A DNA stretch of 64,000 bases from Micavibrio sp. UBA6147 (GCA_002423185.1 DIUX01000006.1:62235-126234), one strand, 5' to 3'. Numbered from the stretch's first letter, positions 18,767 to 27,320 are shown. Translations and numbers: made by a program. The notes: generated by a model from the letters alone, not told the origin.

Positions 18767-20560
18767 TTAGTCCTTATATTCTTTTGTGGCCTGCACCAGC
18801 ATCAAGGCCAGCAATGCATCGCTCGCCTTGCCGTCAATCTCAAGCCCGTGAATGGTTTGATAGGTTTTGATTGCCTCGGTCGTGCGTGGGCCGGTCAAAC
18901 CGTCTTGCGGGCCCGGATAGAGCGATAAACGTGATAATTGCCCCTGAATTTCCGCCAGAATGATTTGATCCCGCTGGGGAATGAAATCCGCCAGCGCCAA
19001 ATCCATTGCGTCCAGTTTCGGCAATGTGACACTGCCAATCCCGCCGCCACTGGGTTGAATTTCGTTCATGGCCTTCATGTGGGAGGCCAACGACGTTCCA
19101 TCCGGCAGCACACCCGCTTTGTCCGTGGCAACGCCGAGCTTGTCAGCCAGCGCAGACAGGGCCAATTGGGCTTCGTTGCTCCCCTTATCCGCGGCGGCAC
19201 GATACCACAGCATAGCGTTTTCAAGATGCGCCTGCCCCAGCAAGCCGTTTTCAAGGATGAGGCCGAGATTATACGCCCCCTCCACAATGCCGTTCAAGGC
19301 CGATTGTTGGAAGAATGCGGCGGCAAGATTAGGGTTATAGCGCGCGCCTGAGCCTTCGATATAGGCGATGCCGAGGTTATATTGTGCCTCAGGGTGGCCG
19401 AGCAACGCGGCGCGGCGATACCAATCAAGCGCATGCGCCATGTCTTGCTTGACGCCAAGGCCTTGGTGGAACAAGACGCCAAGGTTATAGGCCGCATTGG
19501 CGATGTTGGCGTTGGCGGCCTCACGGAACCATGTAGCGGCGCGCAGGTAATCTTGCTTGACGCCTTGACCCGCCGTGTACAGGGCGGCGAGGTCGTGCTG
19601 CGCCTCCGGCACACCGTCAAAGGCCTTTTTCTCAAGGTCTTTTAAGGCTTTGGGGAGGGCGTCATCGGCCTTGATGCGTTCATTGAGGGGCAGGACATCA
19701 TGCGTTTCGGGGAAGCTGATCGTTGCGGGCGTTTCGGCGGCGGAGTCCGTCACGGACGGGGCGGTGCCTTCGCTTTGCGTTGTATCGCCCGCCACCAAGG
19801 CAACGGATGCGCCTTGTGTCGTTGCGGCGGCTTTTTGCATGTCGACAATCACCGGCATGATGGCGCCGGTTTTGAGGTCAATCCGCGCCAATTTGCCGTC
19901 TTGCATAATCGCGAAGGCGGTCTGGTTTGACGATGAGGACGTGATGGCGTTAAAGCCCCAGCCGAGCAACAACGCCGCAACCACCGCCGCACCGGCAACA
20001 GAAGCACGCAAATTGAGCGAGCGTTCCCACCATTTTTGGTCGGACAGCAACGGGGCGTTAAAATCATACGGATCAAGGATTTGCGGCGCGGGGCCTGCGG
20101 CCTCCAACTGCGGCAATCCGGTTTGTTGGGCGATGGCACGGTCGGTGAGCAAGACAAGCGCCTTGGTTTCCAGCGCCGCATGGGCGTCCGTTGCCATGGT
20201 TTCGACACGTTCAATGCGTTTTAGCAAGCGGACGCGCTTTTTTTCTTCTTCTTCGATTTTTTGGCGCAGACGCTCGTTTTCTTGCAAAATTTCGGTCAGG
20301 CGGTTTTCGATTTTTTCGGATTGAATGGTCGTGCGTTTGAACTTTCGCTCAATCTCTTTTTGCGCGTTAAAATTATCGTCGAGCGTTTTCTTGATCGTCA
20401 TGCGATCGGCTTCGCTCTCGACAAATTTTTGGCCGAGCTTATCAAGCGCACTCATGATCTTGTCATTGCGATTGGCCGGATCGTTGATCTGGAGCTTTTT
20501 CAGGTTGTTTTGCGCCTGACGTGTTTCCGCGGACTGCGGACGCTTGGACTTACCTCGCAT
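18767..20560 (-). CDS. coiled-coil, Sel1-repeat, peptidoglycan-binding membrane protein
   Basis: This 597-residue protein has a cytoplasmic N-terminal part with a long coiled coil (about 40-125), one membrane segment (about 189-208, VAGAAVVAALLLGWGF), and a periplasmic part. The latter has four Sel1-type repeats (about 315-465; AQYNLGIAYIEG is typical) and a C-terminal peptidoglycan-binding-like domain (about 530-590, with SLYPGPQDGLTGPRTTEAIK). This order resembles PodJ-type polar organisers and other SPOR/Sel1 envelope proteins of alphaproteobacteria, but I would not assign the name. A GAAGGG site precedes ATG 20560. It could link a cytoplasmic partner to the cell wall. Confidence 0.85.
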   Translation of the reverse strand: MRGKSKRPQSAETRQAQNNLKKLQINDPANRNDKIMSALDKLGQKFVESEADRMTIKKTLDDNFNAQKEIERKFKRTTIQSEKIENRLTEILQENERLRQKIEEEEKKRVRLLKRIERVETMATDAHAALETKALVLLTDRAIAQQTGLPQLEAAGPAPQILDPYDFNAPLLSDQKWWERSLNLRASVAGAAVVAALLLGWGFNAITSSSSNQTAFAIMQDGKLARIDLKTGAIMPVIVDMQKAAATTQGASVALVAGDTTQSEGTAPSVTDSAAETPATISFPETHDVLPLNERIKADDALPKALKDLEKKAFDGVPEAQHDLAALYTAGQGVKQDYLRAATWFREAANANIANAAYNLGVLFHQGLGVKQDMAHALDWYRRAALLGHPEAQYNLGIAYIEGSGARYNPNLAAAFFQQSALNGIVEGAYNLGLILENGLLGQAHLENAMLWYRAAADKGSNEAQLALSALADKLGVATDKAGVLPDGTSLASHMKAMNEIQPSGGGIGSVTLPKLDAMDLALADFIPQRDQIILAEIQGQLSRLSLYPGPQDGLTGPRTTEAIKTYQTIHGLEIDGKASDALLALMLVQATKEYKD

Positions 20561-20764
20561 CTGACCCTTCCTGAGTGTTTTGTATATTTTCGTAATGTAC
20601 GCGAGAGGGCACTATAGATGTTTTCCAAATCGTAGGTAAAGAAAAAAAACAGGGTTTTTCTGTTTTTCATGCGTTTATAAGATTTTTAAAAAATCATCTT
20701 GCCTTTCTTGATATTTGTTATTATTTTCCAGCTTCAAACGTTTTATCGCACGTTTTCCTGATAC
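20561..20764. other. promoter region of Sel1 gene and tRNA
   Basis: This AT-rich gap, together with the tRNA and the gap to 20945, separates two leftward genes. It includes T and A runs near 20640-20700. No protein gene is supported. Confidence 0.4.
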
Positions 20765-20839
20765 TGGGGTATCGCCAAGCGGTAAGGCATCGGTTTTTGG
20801 TTCCGACATTCCCAGGTTCGAATCCTGGTACCCCAGCCA
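20765..20839 (+). tRNA. tRNA-Gln (UUG)
   Basis: A complete 75-base cloverleaf with encoded CCA. The acceptor stem is TGGGGTA with TACCCCA, the anticodon loop TTTTGGT gives anticodon UUG, and the T arm has GGTTCGAATCC. The sequence is close to the well-known Escherichia coli glutamine tRNA. The last anticodon-stem pair (31:39) is T-T, unpaired. It is the only plus-strand gene in this neighbourhood and no integrase lies beside it. Confidence 0.96.
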
Positions 20840-20945
20840 TCTATATTTATATCCGCTATAATCAAAACTATTTTCGGCCACAAAGACCGCCGCAACGAAT
20901 GCATGAGCGGAAACAATCACGCGCGCGCAAAAGCCCTCTCCCAGA

Positions 20946-22331
20946 CTAATTCACCTTTAGCAGTTTCATAATCTCGTCTGCGAGGTGGGATGCTTCGCGG
21001 AGTTGGTTGTTTTGTAGATGGCCGTCCAGTTGTTGCATCATCGGCTGTACTGTTTTAGGGCCATTTTTTTGAAGATAGGCGGGCAACGCGGCCTGAATTT
21101 TGTGTATTTTGCTTGGAAGATCCGTCGCTGGGTTGGTTGTTGGAGGTGTTTCTTTCAATTTCTGCCCCGTCAAGAACTTGCGATAGCCCGCGAGCGCGTT
21201 CTCGCTCTCCGCGGTTTTCCTGAAGGCGTTGTTTGCATCGCCCACGCCCCAGCCAAAAATCGTCACGAGATGAGCACCGCGGTTGAAGAGCCTACCAAGA
21301 TAGGCTTCCGTGTCCATGCCACTGCCGCCGTGTTCGGCCTGAGCGGGGTCAATGGCGGTGCCTTCAGCCGAAATCCAAGCAGGGTTGCCGCGTTTTTGGA
21401 GTTCTTGTTGCCATTGCTCAAGATGCTTCGGCGCCGGATAGGTAGAAATACCCGCCACACAATTATTACAAAAAGCAGTTTCAGGTGGTGTGAGGTTGGT
21501 CACCTCCGGCGCGAAGGTGATGTGCGAATAGACGCTGCCCTGCGGGACACCCGACTTAATCAAAGACTCAGCCCAGAACCCCATAAAATCGCGGATGATT
21601 TTAATGCGTTCACGGTTCATGTCGGCAGGCGGATTTTCCGCAGAGAATCCGGCATTGGTCAAGGCGCAATATCCAAGTTCTTTTCCGGTTTTAAAATCGT
21701 AGCCGATCATGGTTTCCCAGCCCGCGATAACGCCAGCATACAAATCGAGCCGGCCTGCGGCCTGAAGCTTTTTGATGCCTTTCTTCACTTCTTCGCCGAT
21801 AAGGGCTGCGCGTTTTGCAACGGCCTGCCTGACTTGTTGACTGTTGAAGCAAAGCTGCGGCATGATTTTTGTGGGCGTGGTAGACCAGTCAAGACGCCGG
21901 CCTGTATTGGGCTTCTGGTTCCAGTCAAGCCATTCAATATTATCTGTCGTATTGAGTTCTTTCAGACGCCCCCAGAACATGGAATCGTCGATATGGAGCC
22001 CGACCGCAACGCCCGTTTCCAGCGCAACATCAAACGCCTTGCTGATCATCGCGCGCACATAATCGTCCGAATGATCGAAAGCGATCGGACCAAGGATAAA
22101 AGCAAGCCTGTTTGTATCGGCATGCGTAATGCCAATGCGGTCGCGCAGTTCTATGACGGTCATGGGCCAGTTTTGCGATGGCGGAATATTGTGCAGCATC
22201 ACAGCCGAGTCCGGCGCCGGCGTGAATATCTGGAAGGCAAGATAGCGCGGCGCGGTTTGAGCCTTTGTTTGGGCTCCTGCCGGTGTCATACAACAAAGTG
22301 CGAGCGCTAAGAAAATGAAAAACCGCTGCAT
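20946..22331 (-). CDS. secreted protein of unknown function, possible TIM-barrel hydrolase
   Basis: This 461-residue protein starts with a clear signal peptide (cleavage near GAQ). I do not recognise the family. The body alternates strands and helices in the manner of a TIM barrel. Two glutamates sit at strand-end-like positions: Glu206 in IAGWETM and Glu323 in WISAEGTA, a pattern that clan-A glycoside hydrolases show for acid/base and nucleophile. A HIDDSMFW motif and a CNNC pair are also present. The last 80 residues are a helical tail after a Thr/Pro linker. It follows the transglutaminase-like gene by about 110 bases in the same direction. The hydrolase idea is inference. Confidence 0.7.
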   Translation of the reverse strand: MQRFFIFLALALCCMTPAGAQTKAQTAPRYLAFQIFTPAPDSAVMLHNIPPSQNWPMTVIELRDRIGITHADTNRLAFILGPIAFDHSDDYVRAMISKAFDVALETGVAVGLHIDDSMFWGRLKELNTTDNIEWLDWNQKPNTGRRLDWSTTPTKIMPQLCFNSQQVRQAVAKRAALIGEEVKKGIKKLQAAGRLDLYAGVIAGWETMIGYDFKTGKELGYCALTNAGFSAENPPADMNRERIKIIRDFMGFWAESLIKSGVPQGSVYSHITFAPEVTNLTPPETAFCNNCVAGISTYPAPKHLEQWQQELQKRGNPAWISAEGTAIDPAQAEHGGSGMDTEAYLGRLFNRGAHLVTIFGWGVGDANNAFRKTAESENALAGYRKFLTGQKLKETPPTTNPATDLPSKIHKIQAALPAYLQKNGPKTVQPMMQQLDGHLQNNQLREASHLADEIMKLLKVN

Positions 22332-22440
22332 TTAAAGACCCGCCTGAAATTATGAATATGGGAGCTATATATATTTAAATAACCTTCATATTCAAATCCT
22401 TTTATAGCAACACCCCATGACCACAATCCCCCTCCCTCCC

Positions 22441-23250
22441 TTACTGCGCGAAAGGTTCTATGGCGTTTAGGCATTGCAGGGTGGAGGTGCCGGTGAGGCA
22501 GTCTGGTGAAAATTTGAAGGCGGGTTCGTTGGTTGCGGGTTCTGGGGGATTCATGGTGCCGAATTTATTTTCGGGCGTAGTTTGAGCCATGCTGAGGATA
22601 AGTTTTTCTTGTTTTGTGGGATACCACCAGCCTGAGCGGTTGATGCTGTATATGGGCCTGTAGCGGCTCGTGGCGGTGGTTGTTCTGATGTCTTTGATCT
22701 GACTGTCCAGAAGCATGGCTTCGCTGCCGATATAGACGATCAGCAAGGCGTGGGGAAGGTTTTTGACCCTGTCATACACGATGGCGATGCGCATTTTTTC
22801 ATCTGAAACCCCTAAAGAACGTAGCCATCCGTATTTAGCAATGGCGAAATCTTCGCAATCGCCGCCGCCGTGCAAGAAAAACTCTGCCGGCGCCGCCCAA
22901 TAGTCGCTTTTTCCATAGATGATTTGATCTGCGACATAGGCGTATTTGTTGATCATGTCATTGACCTTTTGCGCCATATCCGCAAGGGCTAGGGTCTTCA
23001 GATGTGTTTTATTGTCCGACCATGGTCTTGGCGTATTGGGGAGCGCGTCCATTCGAGCCAGAACAGATGTCCATTTATAGAAAGGTGATATATCCGTGGA
23101 GTGAGCTTCGGAAATGTTAAATGGCGAAGAAAAAGGCGGTGCGGGAATATTATTGTTATGATGAGCATAGGCATGCATATGCCATACATGAAAGCTAAGC
23201 AACAATCCCGCAGCAAATAAAAGAGCCGTGTATTTGGGGGCGAGCGGCAT
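22441..23250 (-). CDS. transglutaminase-like cysteine proteinase (BTLCP/LapG-type)
   Basis: This 269-residue protein has a signal or anchor segment (TALLFAAGLLLSFHVWHM) and a periplasmic transglutaminase-fold peptidase domain. The triad is visible: Cys132 in GGGDCEDFA, His167 in LPHALLIV, Asp182 in LLDSQ. The family includes LapG, the periplasmic protease that releases surface adhesins in response to cyclic di-GMP through LapD. No LapD-like protein is in the window, so its substrate is unknown. The ATG lies two bases after the stop of the YfdX gene, so the two are surely co-transcribed. Confidence 0.88.
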   Translation of the reverse strand: MPLAPKYTALLFAAGLLLSFHVWHMHAYAHHNNNIPAPPFSSPFNISEAHSTDISPFYKWTSVLARMDALPNTPRPWSDNKTHLKTLALADMAQKVNDMINKYAYVADQIIYGKSDYWAAPAEFFLHGGGDCEDFAIAKYGWLRSLGVSDEKMRIAIVYDRVKNLPHALLIVYIGSEAMLLDSQIKDIRTTTATSRYRPIYSINRSGWWYPTKQEKLILSMAQTTPENKFGTMNPPEPATNEPAFKFSPDCLTGTSTLQCLNAIEPFAQ

Positions 23251-23252
23251 GG

Positions 23253-24137
23253 CTATTCAGAAACCCAAACCGTTACTTGCTCCCTCCATTTTTTCAGGTT
23301 TATCTCTGCATTCTTGATTTGATCCGCGTCCATCTTGGCGAACGCGTCTTGCAGATCGGCGATATTTTTATGCAAGGTGACAATATCGGAATAGTAATTT
23401 TTATACGTTTCTTCGTTTTTCATCTGATCGAGATACATATTGGCTTTTCGCAGAGAACTCCGCGCGCCAAAGAAATTTCCAACAAGGATATAATTATCGG
23501 CAAGTATCATATAATCACGCACCTGAACCGCCGCGGGAATATCTCCGCCCACTCGAATGACTTGATCGCTTAATTCCTCAAGCAGCATTTGAGCCGCCTT
23601 GATGTCGCCGGAATCGATATGTTTTTCCGCCTCATCCAGATAGTTCCGCGCCTTTTCATCCGCCAGATTCAACGTGATATAAATTATTTGCGCATCACTT
23701 TCGGTGCGGGTGGTTTTCACCCATCGCGGCCCCGCAGGTCGTGTGAAGTTTTCAAGGGACTGCGTTTCTATCGGTTTATAATTCTTCCTTTGCCCCAGAT
23801 CGTCGGCGTATAGGCCGCCTCCGAACTCAACTCTGGTCAGTCTGCGCTGTGACTGGGTGGCCTTTGCGATGATCGGGATCAGGCTGCGCGCCATGATAAT
23901 CCGGCTCTTCGCCATGCCGTATTGCTTCATAGACAAATCCTTGCGGGATTCATTGATGCTCTCAATAAAGGTTTGAGCCGCCATCATCTCCTCCGCAAAA
24001 ATGTTACCGGTGCTGCGCTTGTCAACCTGTACATTACTGGCGGGAGGAGGTTTCTCAGGCTGCGCCATTGCGGCAGGGCTGCAAACGAAACTGGCGCATA
24101 AAAGCATCATTATAAAAAAAGGATAGTGCGGTTTCAT
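23253..24137 (-). CDS. YfdX-family periplasmic protein
   Basis: This 294-residue protein has a signal peptide ending near AMAQ and a helical domain. The C-terminal half (KARNYLDEAEKHIDSGDIKA, then QVRDYMILADNYILVGNF) matches the helical repeat layout of YfdX, an acid-responsive protein of Escherichia coli that prevents aggregation in vitro. The N-terminal half adds another helical hairpin with SLIPII. It heads a two-gene unit with the cysteine proteinase immediately downstream. The stress role is inferred from the family. Confidence 0.8.
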   Translation of the reverse strand: MKPHYPFFIMMLLCASFVCSPAAMAQPEKPPPASNVQVDKRSTGNIFAEEMMAAQTFIESINESRKDLSMKQYGMAKSRIIMARSLIPIIAKATQSQRRLTRVEFGGGLYADDLGQRKNYKPIETQSLENFTRPAGPRWVKTTRTESDAQIIYITLNLADEKARNYLDEAEKHIDSGDIKAAQMLLEELSDQVIRVGGDIPAAVQVRDYMILADNYILVGNFFGARSSLRKANMYLDQMKNEETYKNYYSDIVTLHKNIADLQDAFAKMDADQIKNAEINLKKWREQVTVWVSE

Positions 24138-24192
24138 TTTTTCCTCGCAATTAGGTGAGCCTGAGCCTCTGAGCCTAGGGGCAATGTTTCGA

Positions 24193-25059
24193 TTAATACT
24201 CGTCCCTGTGCCTGCCCCCCAAGGCGGCAGCGGTGCAGGCGATGAAAGCGCCGACCAAGAGTGACAAAAATGTATAGAGGGAAACTTGCGTCGCGGTTTT
24301 GCGGGCGGCCTCCAGGTCTTCTTTGGCTTTTTCCTTAACCGCGGTTAGACTGGAGAGAGCATTCTCCACGCGCTCTGAAGCCAACATCGGCTTTAAGCCT
24401 GTGCGAGCCACCACGAGCTGCGTCAGATAGGCTCTGTCCGTGTCGTTGAAACGGTCGCGTTTGATGCCGTTGGAAAGAATGCGCATGGTTTCACCGCGGT
24501 AATCAACGGCGTATGGCTTCGGGTCGCTGGAACGATACAGGCCATCGACAAGATAATCGGCCAAATCGCCCATTGTATCCTTGTAATTATCCGTGGCACT
24601 GTACCCTGCTCCTGCGGCTGCACTTGCGGTTACAGTCGTTGCAACGCCGACACCTCCGCCGATCACAGAGGACGCAGCAGAGGCCAAAAGCACAGCAGTA
24701 ATAAGGGTGGCGAGCGCCCAAGCAAGAAAGCCATGCGCGGTGTCGCGAAAGAAAACTTCATCCCTGTACACGCTTGCCCATTTGCTGCGCAGCCGTCCGG
24801 TCAGGTATCCGCCGATCCCTGAAGAAATCCATTGCATGGCGATGAGCCATATCGCAGCGGTCACTGTAAAGGTTGTCAGGGTCACGCCCGAATTTACCCA
24901 AGGGGATACGGATGCAAACCCCAGACCCGATCCTAACAATAAAAGGATAAGCGACACTGTGGCAGCAGTAAGAGCCCCTGCAATAATCGACGGCCAAGCA
25001 ACGGCCGAATTTGTCGCATCACATGTTTCCCCGATATTCTCTGTTGTGAGTGTTTTCAT
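24193..25059 (-). CDS. integral membrane protein of unknown function
   Basis: This 288-residue protein has about four membrane segments: two near residues 25-85, one near 115-140 (LAWALATLITAVLLASAASS), and a C-terminal one (TFLSLLVGAFIACTAAAL). Between the last two lies a soluble region with many Asp/Arg residues, and a coiled-coil stretch precedes the final segment. I do not recognise a named family. The start is ATG 25059, MKTLTTEN; a TTG 36 bases upstream is open but unlikely. It sits among stress-type membrane genes (PRC-barrel, DUF892, DUF883). Confidence 0.75.
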   Translation of the reverse strand: MKTLTTENIGETCDATNSAVAWPSIIAGALTAATVSLILLLLGSGLGFASVSPWVNSGVTLTTFTVTAAIWLIAMQWISSGIGGYLTGRLRSKWASVYRDEVFFRDTAHGFLAWALATLITAVLLASAASSVIGGGVGVATTVTASAAAGAGYSATDNYKDTMGDLADYLVDGLYRSSDPKPYAVDYRGETMRILSNGIKRDRFNDTDRAYLTQLVVARTGLKPMLASERVENALSSLTAVKEKAKEDLEAARKTATQVSLYTFLSLLVGAFIACTAAALGGRHRDEY

Positions 25060-25162
25060 GAAAGTTTCTTTCGATGTGTGATTTAAAAACGGCAAAGAGC
25101 CTCAATGCGCCTCCTCGACACATTCAACGGACTCAGCGCACTCAGCGCATTGCGAAAATGGG

Positions 25163-25188
25163 CTCCCCTTCACTGATCTGAAGGGGAG
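25163..25188 (-). terminator. hairpin after PRC-barrel gene
   Basis: A perfect 10-bp stem (ctccccttca 25163-25172 with tgaaggggag 25179-25188), 6-base loop, 16 bases past the PRC-barrel stop. The T-run on the minus side is weak, so termination strength is uncertain. Confidence 0.65.
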
Positions 25189-25203
25189 TTTTGAAATATC
25201 TAA

Positions 25204-25560
25204 TTATGCAATGTAGCGATCTGTGATGCCGTAATGCTGGTAAAGATTGCTGCGAAACGATGGATCAGCCATGTCCGGCCACTGATTTTTGTTAAAACCT
25301 GCGGATTCTTTCAGACGATCTTTAGCAATATCCAGCACAAAGCTGTTATCATTGGTGTTCAGCTTCATCGCCTCGGGCGGAATGGCAAACAGCGTATCGC
25401 CAACGCCGAACAAGCCGCCAAAAGACAAGACATAGTACACTACACGGTTATTTTCCGTGTCGAGCATAATGTCTTTTACTTGGCCAAGGTTTTCGCCTTG
25501 AGCATTTCTTACATCGTCGCCGCTCAGTGTTGAAGCGGATATCAAAGTTCGGTTCGTCAT
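25204..25560 (-). CDS. PRC-barrel domain protein
   Basis: This 118-residue protein is a single PRC-barrel: ISASTLSGDDVRNAQGENLG then VKDIMLD and YYVLSFGGLFGVGD, with FAIPPEAM typical of the family. Such proteins bind partners through the barrel and are often co-expressed under stress. No signal peptide, so probably cytosolic. An AAGGAGAA site precedes ATG 25560. A short inverted repeat at 25613-25638 separates it from the DUF892 gene. Confidence 0.9.
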   Translation of the reverse strand: MTNRTLISASTLSGDDVRNAQGENLGQVKDIMLDTENNRVVYYVLSFGGLFGVGDTLFAIPPEAMKLNTNDNSFVLDIAKDRLKESAGFNKNQWPDMADPSFRSNLYQHYGITDRYIA

Positions 25561-25612
25561 GATCGTTCTCCTTTGTTTTGCCCCAATAGACGGGACGGTT
25601 GGGTTGTTAAAG

Positions 25613-25638
25613 ACCCATTATTTGGTGCGTTAATGGGT
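25613..25638. repeat. inverted repeat between DUF892 and PRC genes
   Basis: acccatta (25613-25620) and taatgggt (25631-25638) form an 8-bp stem with a 10-base loop. No T-run follows on either strand, so it may be an attenuator, an operator or an mRNA-stability hairpin. Confidence 0.6.
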
Positions 25639-25662
25639 TAGTGATTTGGCGTCATTAGAGCC

Positions 25663-26163
25663 TTAGGCGGCCTTTTCCATCGCTTCTTCTTCGATGTCGT
25701 TGCAAAGCTCGGTCAGTGTTTCGTCTGTGGCTTTTTCTTGATCCAGAATTTCATGCAAGAGTCTGGCGGAATCTTCTTGGTCAAGCTTTTTGGCCATGCT
25801 GCATAGGGCGCCATAAGAGGCGATTTCATAGTGCTCAACCTTTTGGGCGGCAATAATCAAGGCTGCATCGAGTACGGGGCCTTTTTTCGCATCTTTCATG
25901 AGCTCTTCGCCCTCTGCGAGAAGGCCTTCGATCGCTTCGCATACTTCGCGCTCTTTTTTATAGCCACACATCTCGAACACTTCTTCGAGTTTGGAAATTT
26001 GGTCTTCGGTTTCTTTGAGATGGGTTTCCAATGCGGCTTGTAAATCATCGCTGGATGCTTTCTTTGCCATTTTGGGAAGGGCTTCAGAAATGCGTTTTTC
26101 CGCGTAGTACATGTCTTGCAGCAGGTGCTTAAACAGGTCTTCCAGATTTGCTAATTTGGTCAT
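25663..26163 (-). CDS. YciF/DUF892 ferritin-like protein
   Basis: This 166-residue helical protein matches the DUF892 (YciE/YciF) family, a four-helix ferritin-like bundle. It shows LEDLFKHLLQDMYYAEKRI at the N-terminus, the KVEHYEIASYG motif with metal-site Glu/His, and LLHEILDQEKATDETL. These proteins are stress-linked and may bind a di-iron centre. The start is ATG 26163 with an ideal AAGGAGAG site; ten upstream codons are open but unlikely. Confidence 0.92.
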   Translation of the reverse strand: MTKLANLEDLFKHLLQDMYYAEKRISEALPKMAKKASSDDLQAALETHLKETEDQISKLEEVFEMCGYKKEREVCEAIEGLLAEGEELMKDAKKGPVLDAALIIAAQKVEHYEIASYGALCSMAKKLDQEDSARLLHEILDQEKATDETLTELCNDIEEEAMEKAA

Positions 26164-26200
26164 TGGTTCTCTCCTTATAAAGTGCCCGCTCATGGCGGCT

Positions 26201-26242
26201 GCCAGTTTGCGGTTGCCAGTTGCGGTTGCCCGTTTGCGGTTG
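26201..26242. repeat. three-unit tandem repeat
   Basis: Units gccagtttgcggtt (26201-26214), gccagttgcggtt (26215-26227) and gcccgtttgcggtt (26228-26241) are contiguous, in the leader of the DUF892 gene just past the stop of the 23-residue peptide. Units are too short and close for CRISPR. Confidence 0.75.
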
Positions 26243-26314
26243 TCAGAACAATATATAGATCAGAATAATGATCGGGATCGGCACGCCGATTGCCCACATG
26301 AGAATTCCTTTCAT
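26243..26314 (-). CDS. 23-residue single-span membrane peptide
   Basis: A short reading frame encodes 23 residues, MKGILMWAIGVP then IPIIILIYILF: almost entirely one hydrophobic span with a Gly-x-Pro-x-Pro kink. An AGGAGG ribosome site six bases before the ATG at 26314 is the strongest in the neighbourhood. The stop is 23 bases downstream of the 26337 gene in the same direction, so it is likely co-expressed with DUF883. Tiny peptides with an IPIPII core are seen in many proteobacteria; their role is unknown. It may modulate membrane partners under stress. Confidence 0.7.
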   Translation of the reverse strand: MKGILMWAIGVPIPIIILIYILF

Positions 26315-26336
26315 CCATGACCTCCTGTCTTGTGTG

Positions 26337-26774
26337 TTATTTGGAAAATTGGTCTTCGATCCAAAACCCGAGTACTGACGCAATGATAAGTGACGTTTTC
26401 GGGTTTTCGCGAATGGGGTCGCCCAGTTCGTTTTCAAGAATGGATATCGAAGACATTATTTCGTCCGTTATCGTTTTGCGGAATGTTCTGATGCGCGCTT
26501 TATGATAGCGAATGGCCGCGAAATGCATGATCGCAATGACGACAGACAGGGCAAGGCTTACCAAGCCGGTTATTATGGCGGCGAAAGCGTCGCTGTAATA
26601 AGCAGATAGCCATGTGTGCGCTCCGTAAACTAAAAACACAAACCCCATCGCCAGAAAAGAAGCGGACAACAGGCAAAGAAATTGTTTGGTTTTTTCGAGT
26701 CCGCTGAGAGGCGCAGGGGCGCTAAACAGCTTATCGATCATCAGTCTTTCTATGAGTTGGAGCGCACTGGGCAT
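26337..26774 (-). CDS. two-span membrane protein (holin superfamily-like)
   Basis: This 145-residue protein has two membrane spans (about 31-53 and 62-88) after an amphipathic start, then a charged helix and a C-terminal hydrophobic segment SLIIASVLGFWIEDQF. The layout resembles DUF1469/YqjE-type proteins that occur next to DUF883 (YqjD). The start ATG 26774 has GAGGA in front and lies four bases past the DUF883 stop. Confidence 0.72.
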   Translation of the reverse strand: MPSALQLIERLMIDKLFSAPAPLSGLEKTKQFLCLLSASFLAMGFVFLVYGAHTWLSAYYSDAFAAIITGLVSLALSVVIAIMHFAAIRYHKARIRTFRKTITDEIMSSISILENELGDPIRENPKTSLIIASVLGFWIEDQFSK

Positions 26775-26778
26775 TCAA

Positions 26779-27087
26779 TTATCCTCGTCTAAGCAAAAAG
26801 CTAAGAATCATGCCGGCTCCGACGGCGATTGCCATGCTTTGAACGGGCTTTGACGCGACTTCATTTTCCAGCATTCTCACATAACGGGCAGAGGATGCTT
26901 TAAGATGGTCATAGGTATCGTGGCCTTGCTCCATCACTGTGTGCGCGATGTTGGCGCCGTCTTGTTTGAGCGACTGGAAATCGTCGCGCACATTCTTGGG
27001 CATATTGCTGTTTGCTTTTTCTTTTGAGTTACGTTCGGCTGGGTTGCCGGTTGGGTTGCTCGTTGCGGTGCGTTCAGTCGGTTGCAT
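26779..27087 (-). CDS. DUF883 (YqjD/ElaB-like) membrane protein
   Basis: This 102-residue protein has a polar N-terminal half, a helix, and a C-terminal glycine-zipper membrane anchor (KPVQSMAIAVGAGMILSFL) ending in RRG, the signature of DUF883. Relatives YqjD and ElaB of Escherichia coli are C-tail-anchored and bind ribosomes in stationary phase. The strong AAAGGAGA site supports ATG 27087. It leads the leftward stress operon; the upstream region contains the duplicated element and an FNR-type palindrome. Confidence 0.88.
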   Translation of the reverse strand: MQPTERTATSNPTGNPAERNSKEKANSNMPKNVRDDFQSLKQDGANIAHTVMEQGHDTYDHLKASSARYVRMLENEVASKPVQSMAIAVGAGMILSFLLRRG

Positions 27088-27106
27088 AACAGTCTCCTTT
27101 GGTTAA

Positions 27107-27186
27107 ATTCAGGAAGCCGATGATGCTGTTTTCACTATCAAGAAGCGATACGTAAGAACGTCAGATGTATAAGGATTTTGTAAGGG
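27107..27186. repeat. duplicated regulatory element, copy A
   Basis: About 80 bases that closely match 34478-34557 in the same orientation, including agaagcgata, gatgtata and ggattttgtaag. It lies directly upstream of the leftward DUF883 operon. It may carry its promoter and leader. Confidence 0.8.
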
Positions 27187-27243
27187 GGTTTGTCCTTGTT
27201 CGGCGCGAGATAGCGAGCAAGCCCCGCCTTTCAATGAAAGCGC

Positions 27244-27257
27244 TTGATTATCGTCAA
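27244..27257 (+). promoter_or_regulatory. FNR/FixK-type box
   Basis: TTGATTATCGTCAA fits the TTGAT-N4-ATCAA consensus with one base changed. It is centred about 70 bases before the fabI start and about 163 before DUF883, so it could serve either gene. Confidence 0.65.
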
Positions 27258-27320
27258 AGCATAGCGCCTACGAGTATGTTCTATGCTATAGCTTTATTGT
27301 AACAAGAAAGGTTCATGCAC

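Noticed and set aside
20765..20839. tRNA-Gln as an integration site for a genomic island
   Set aside because: No integrase, no repeated tRNA 3' end and no composition shift next to it.
21018..22310. 430-codon open frame opposite the secreted 461-residue gene
   Set aside because: Arg/Cys/His-rich with no signal or motif, while the opposite strand has a clean signal peptide and fold-like pattern.
26201..26242. Possible CRISPR-like array
   Set aside because: Units are 13-14 bases, contiguous and without spacers.
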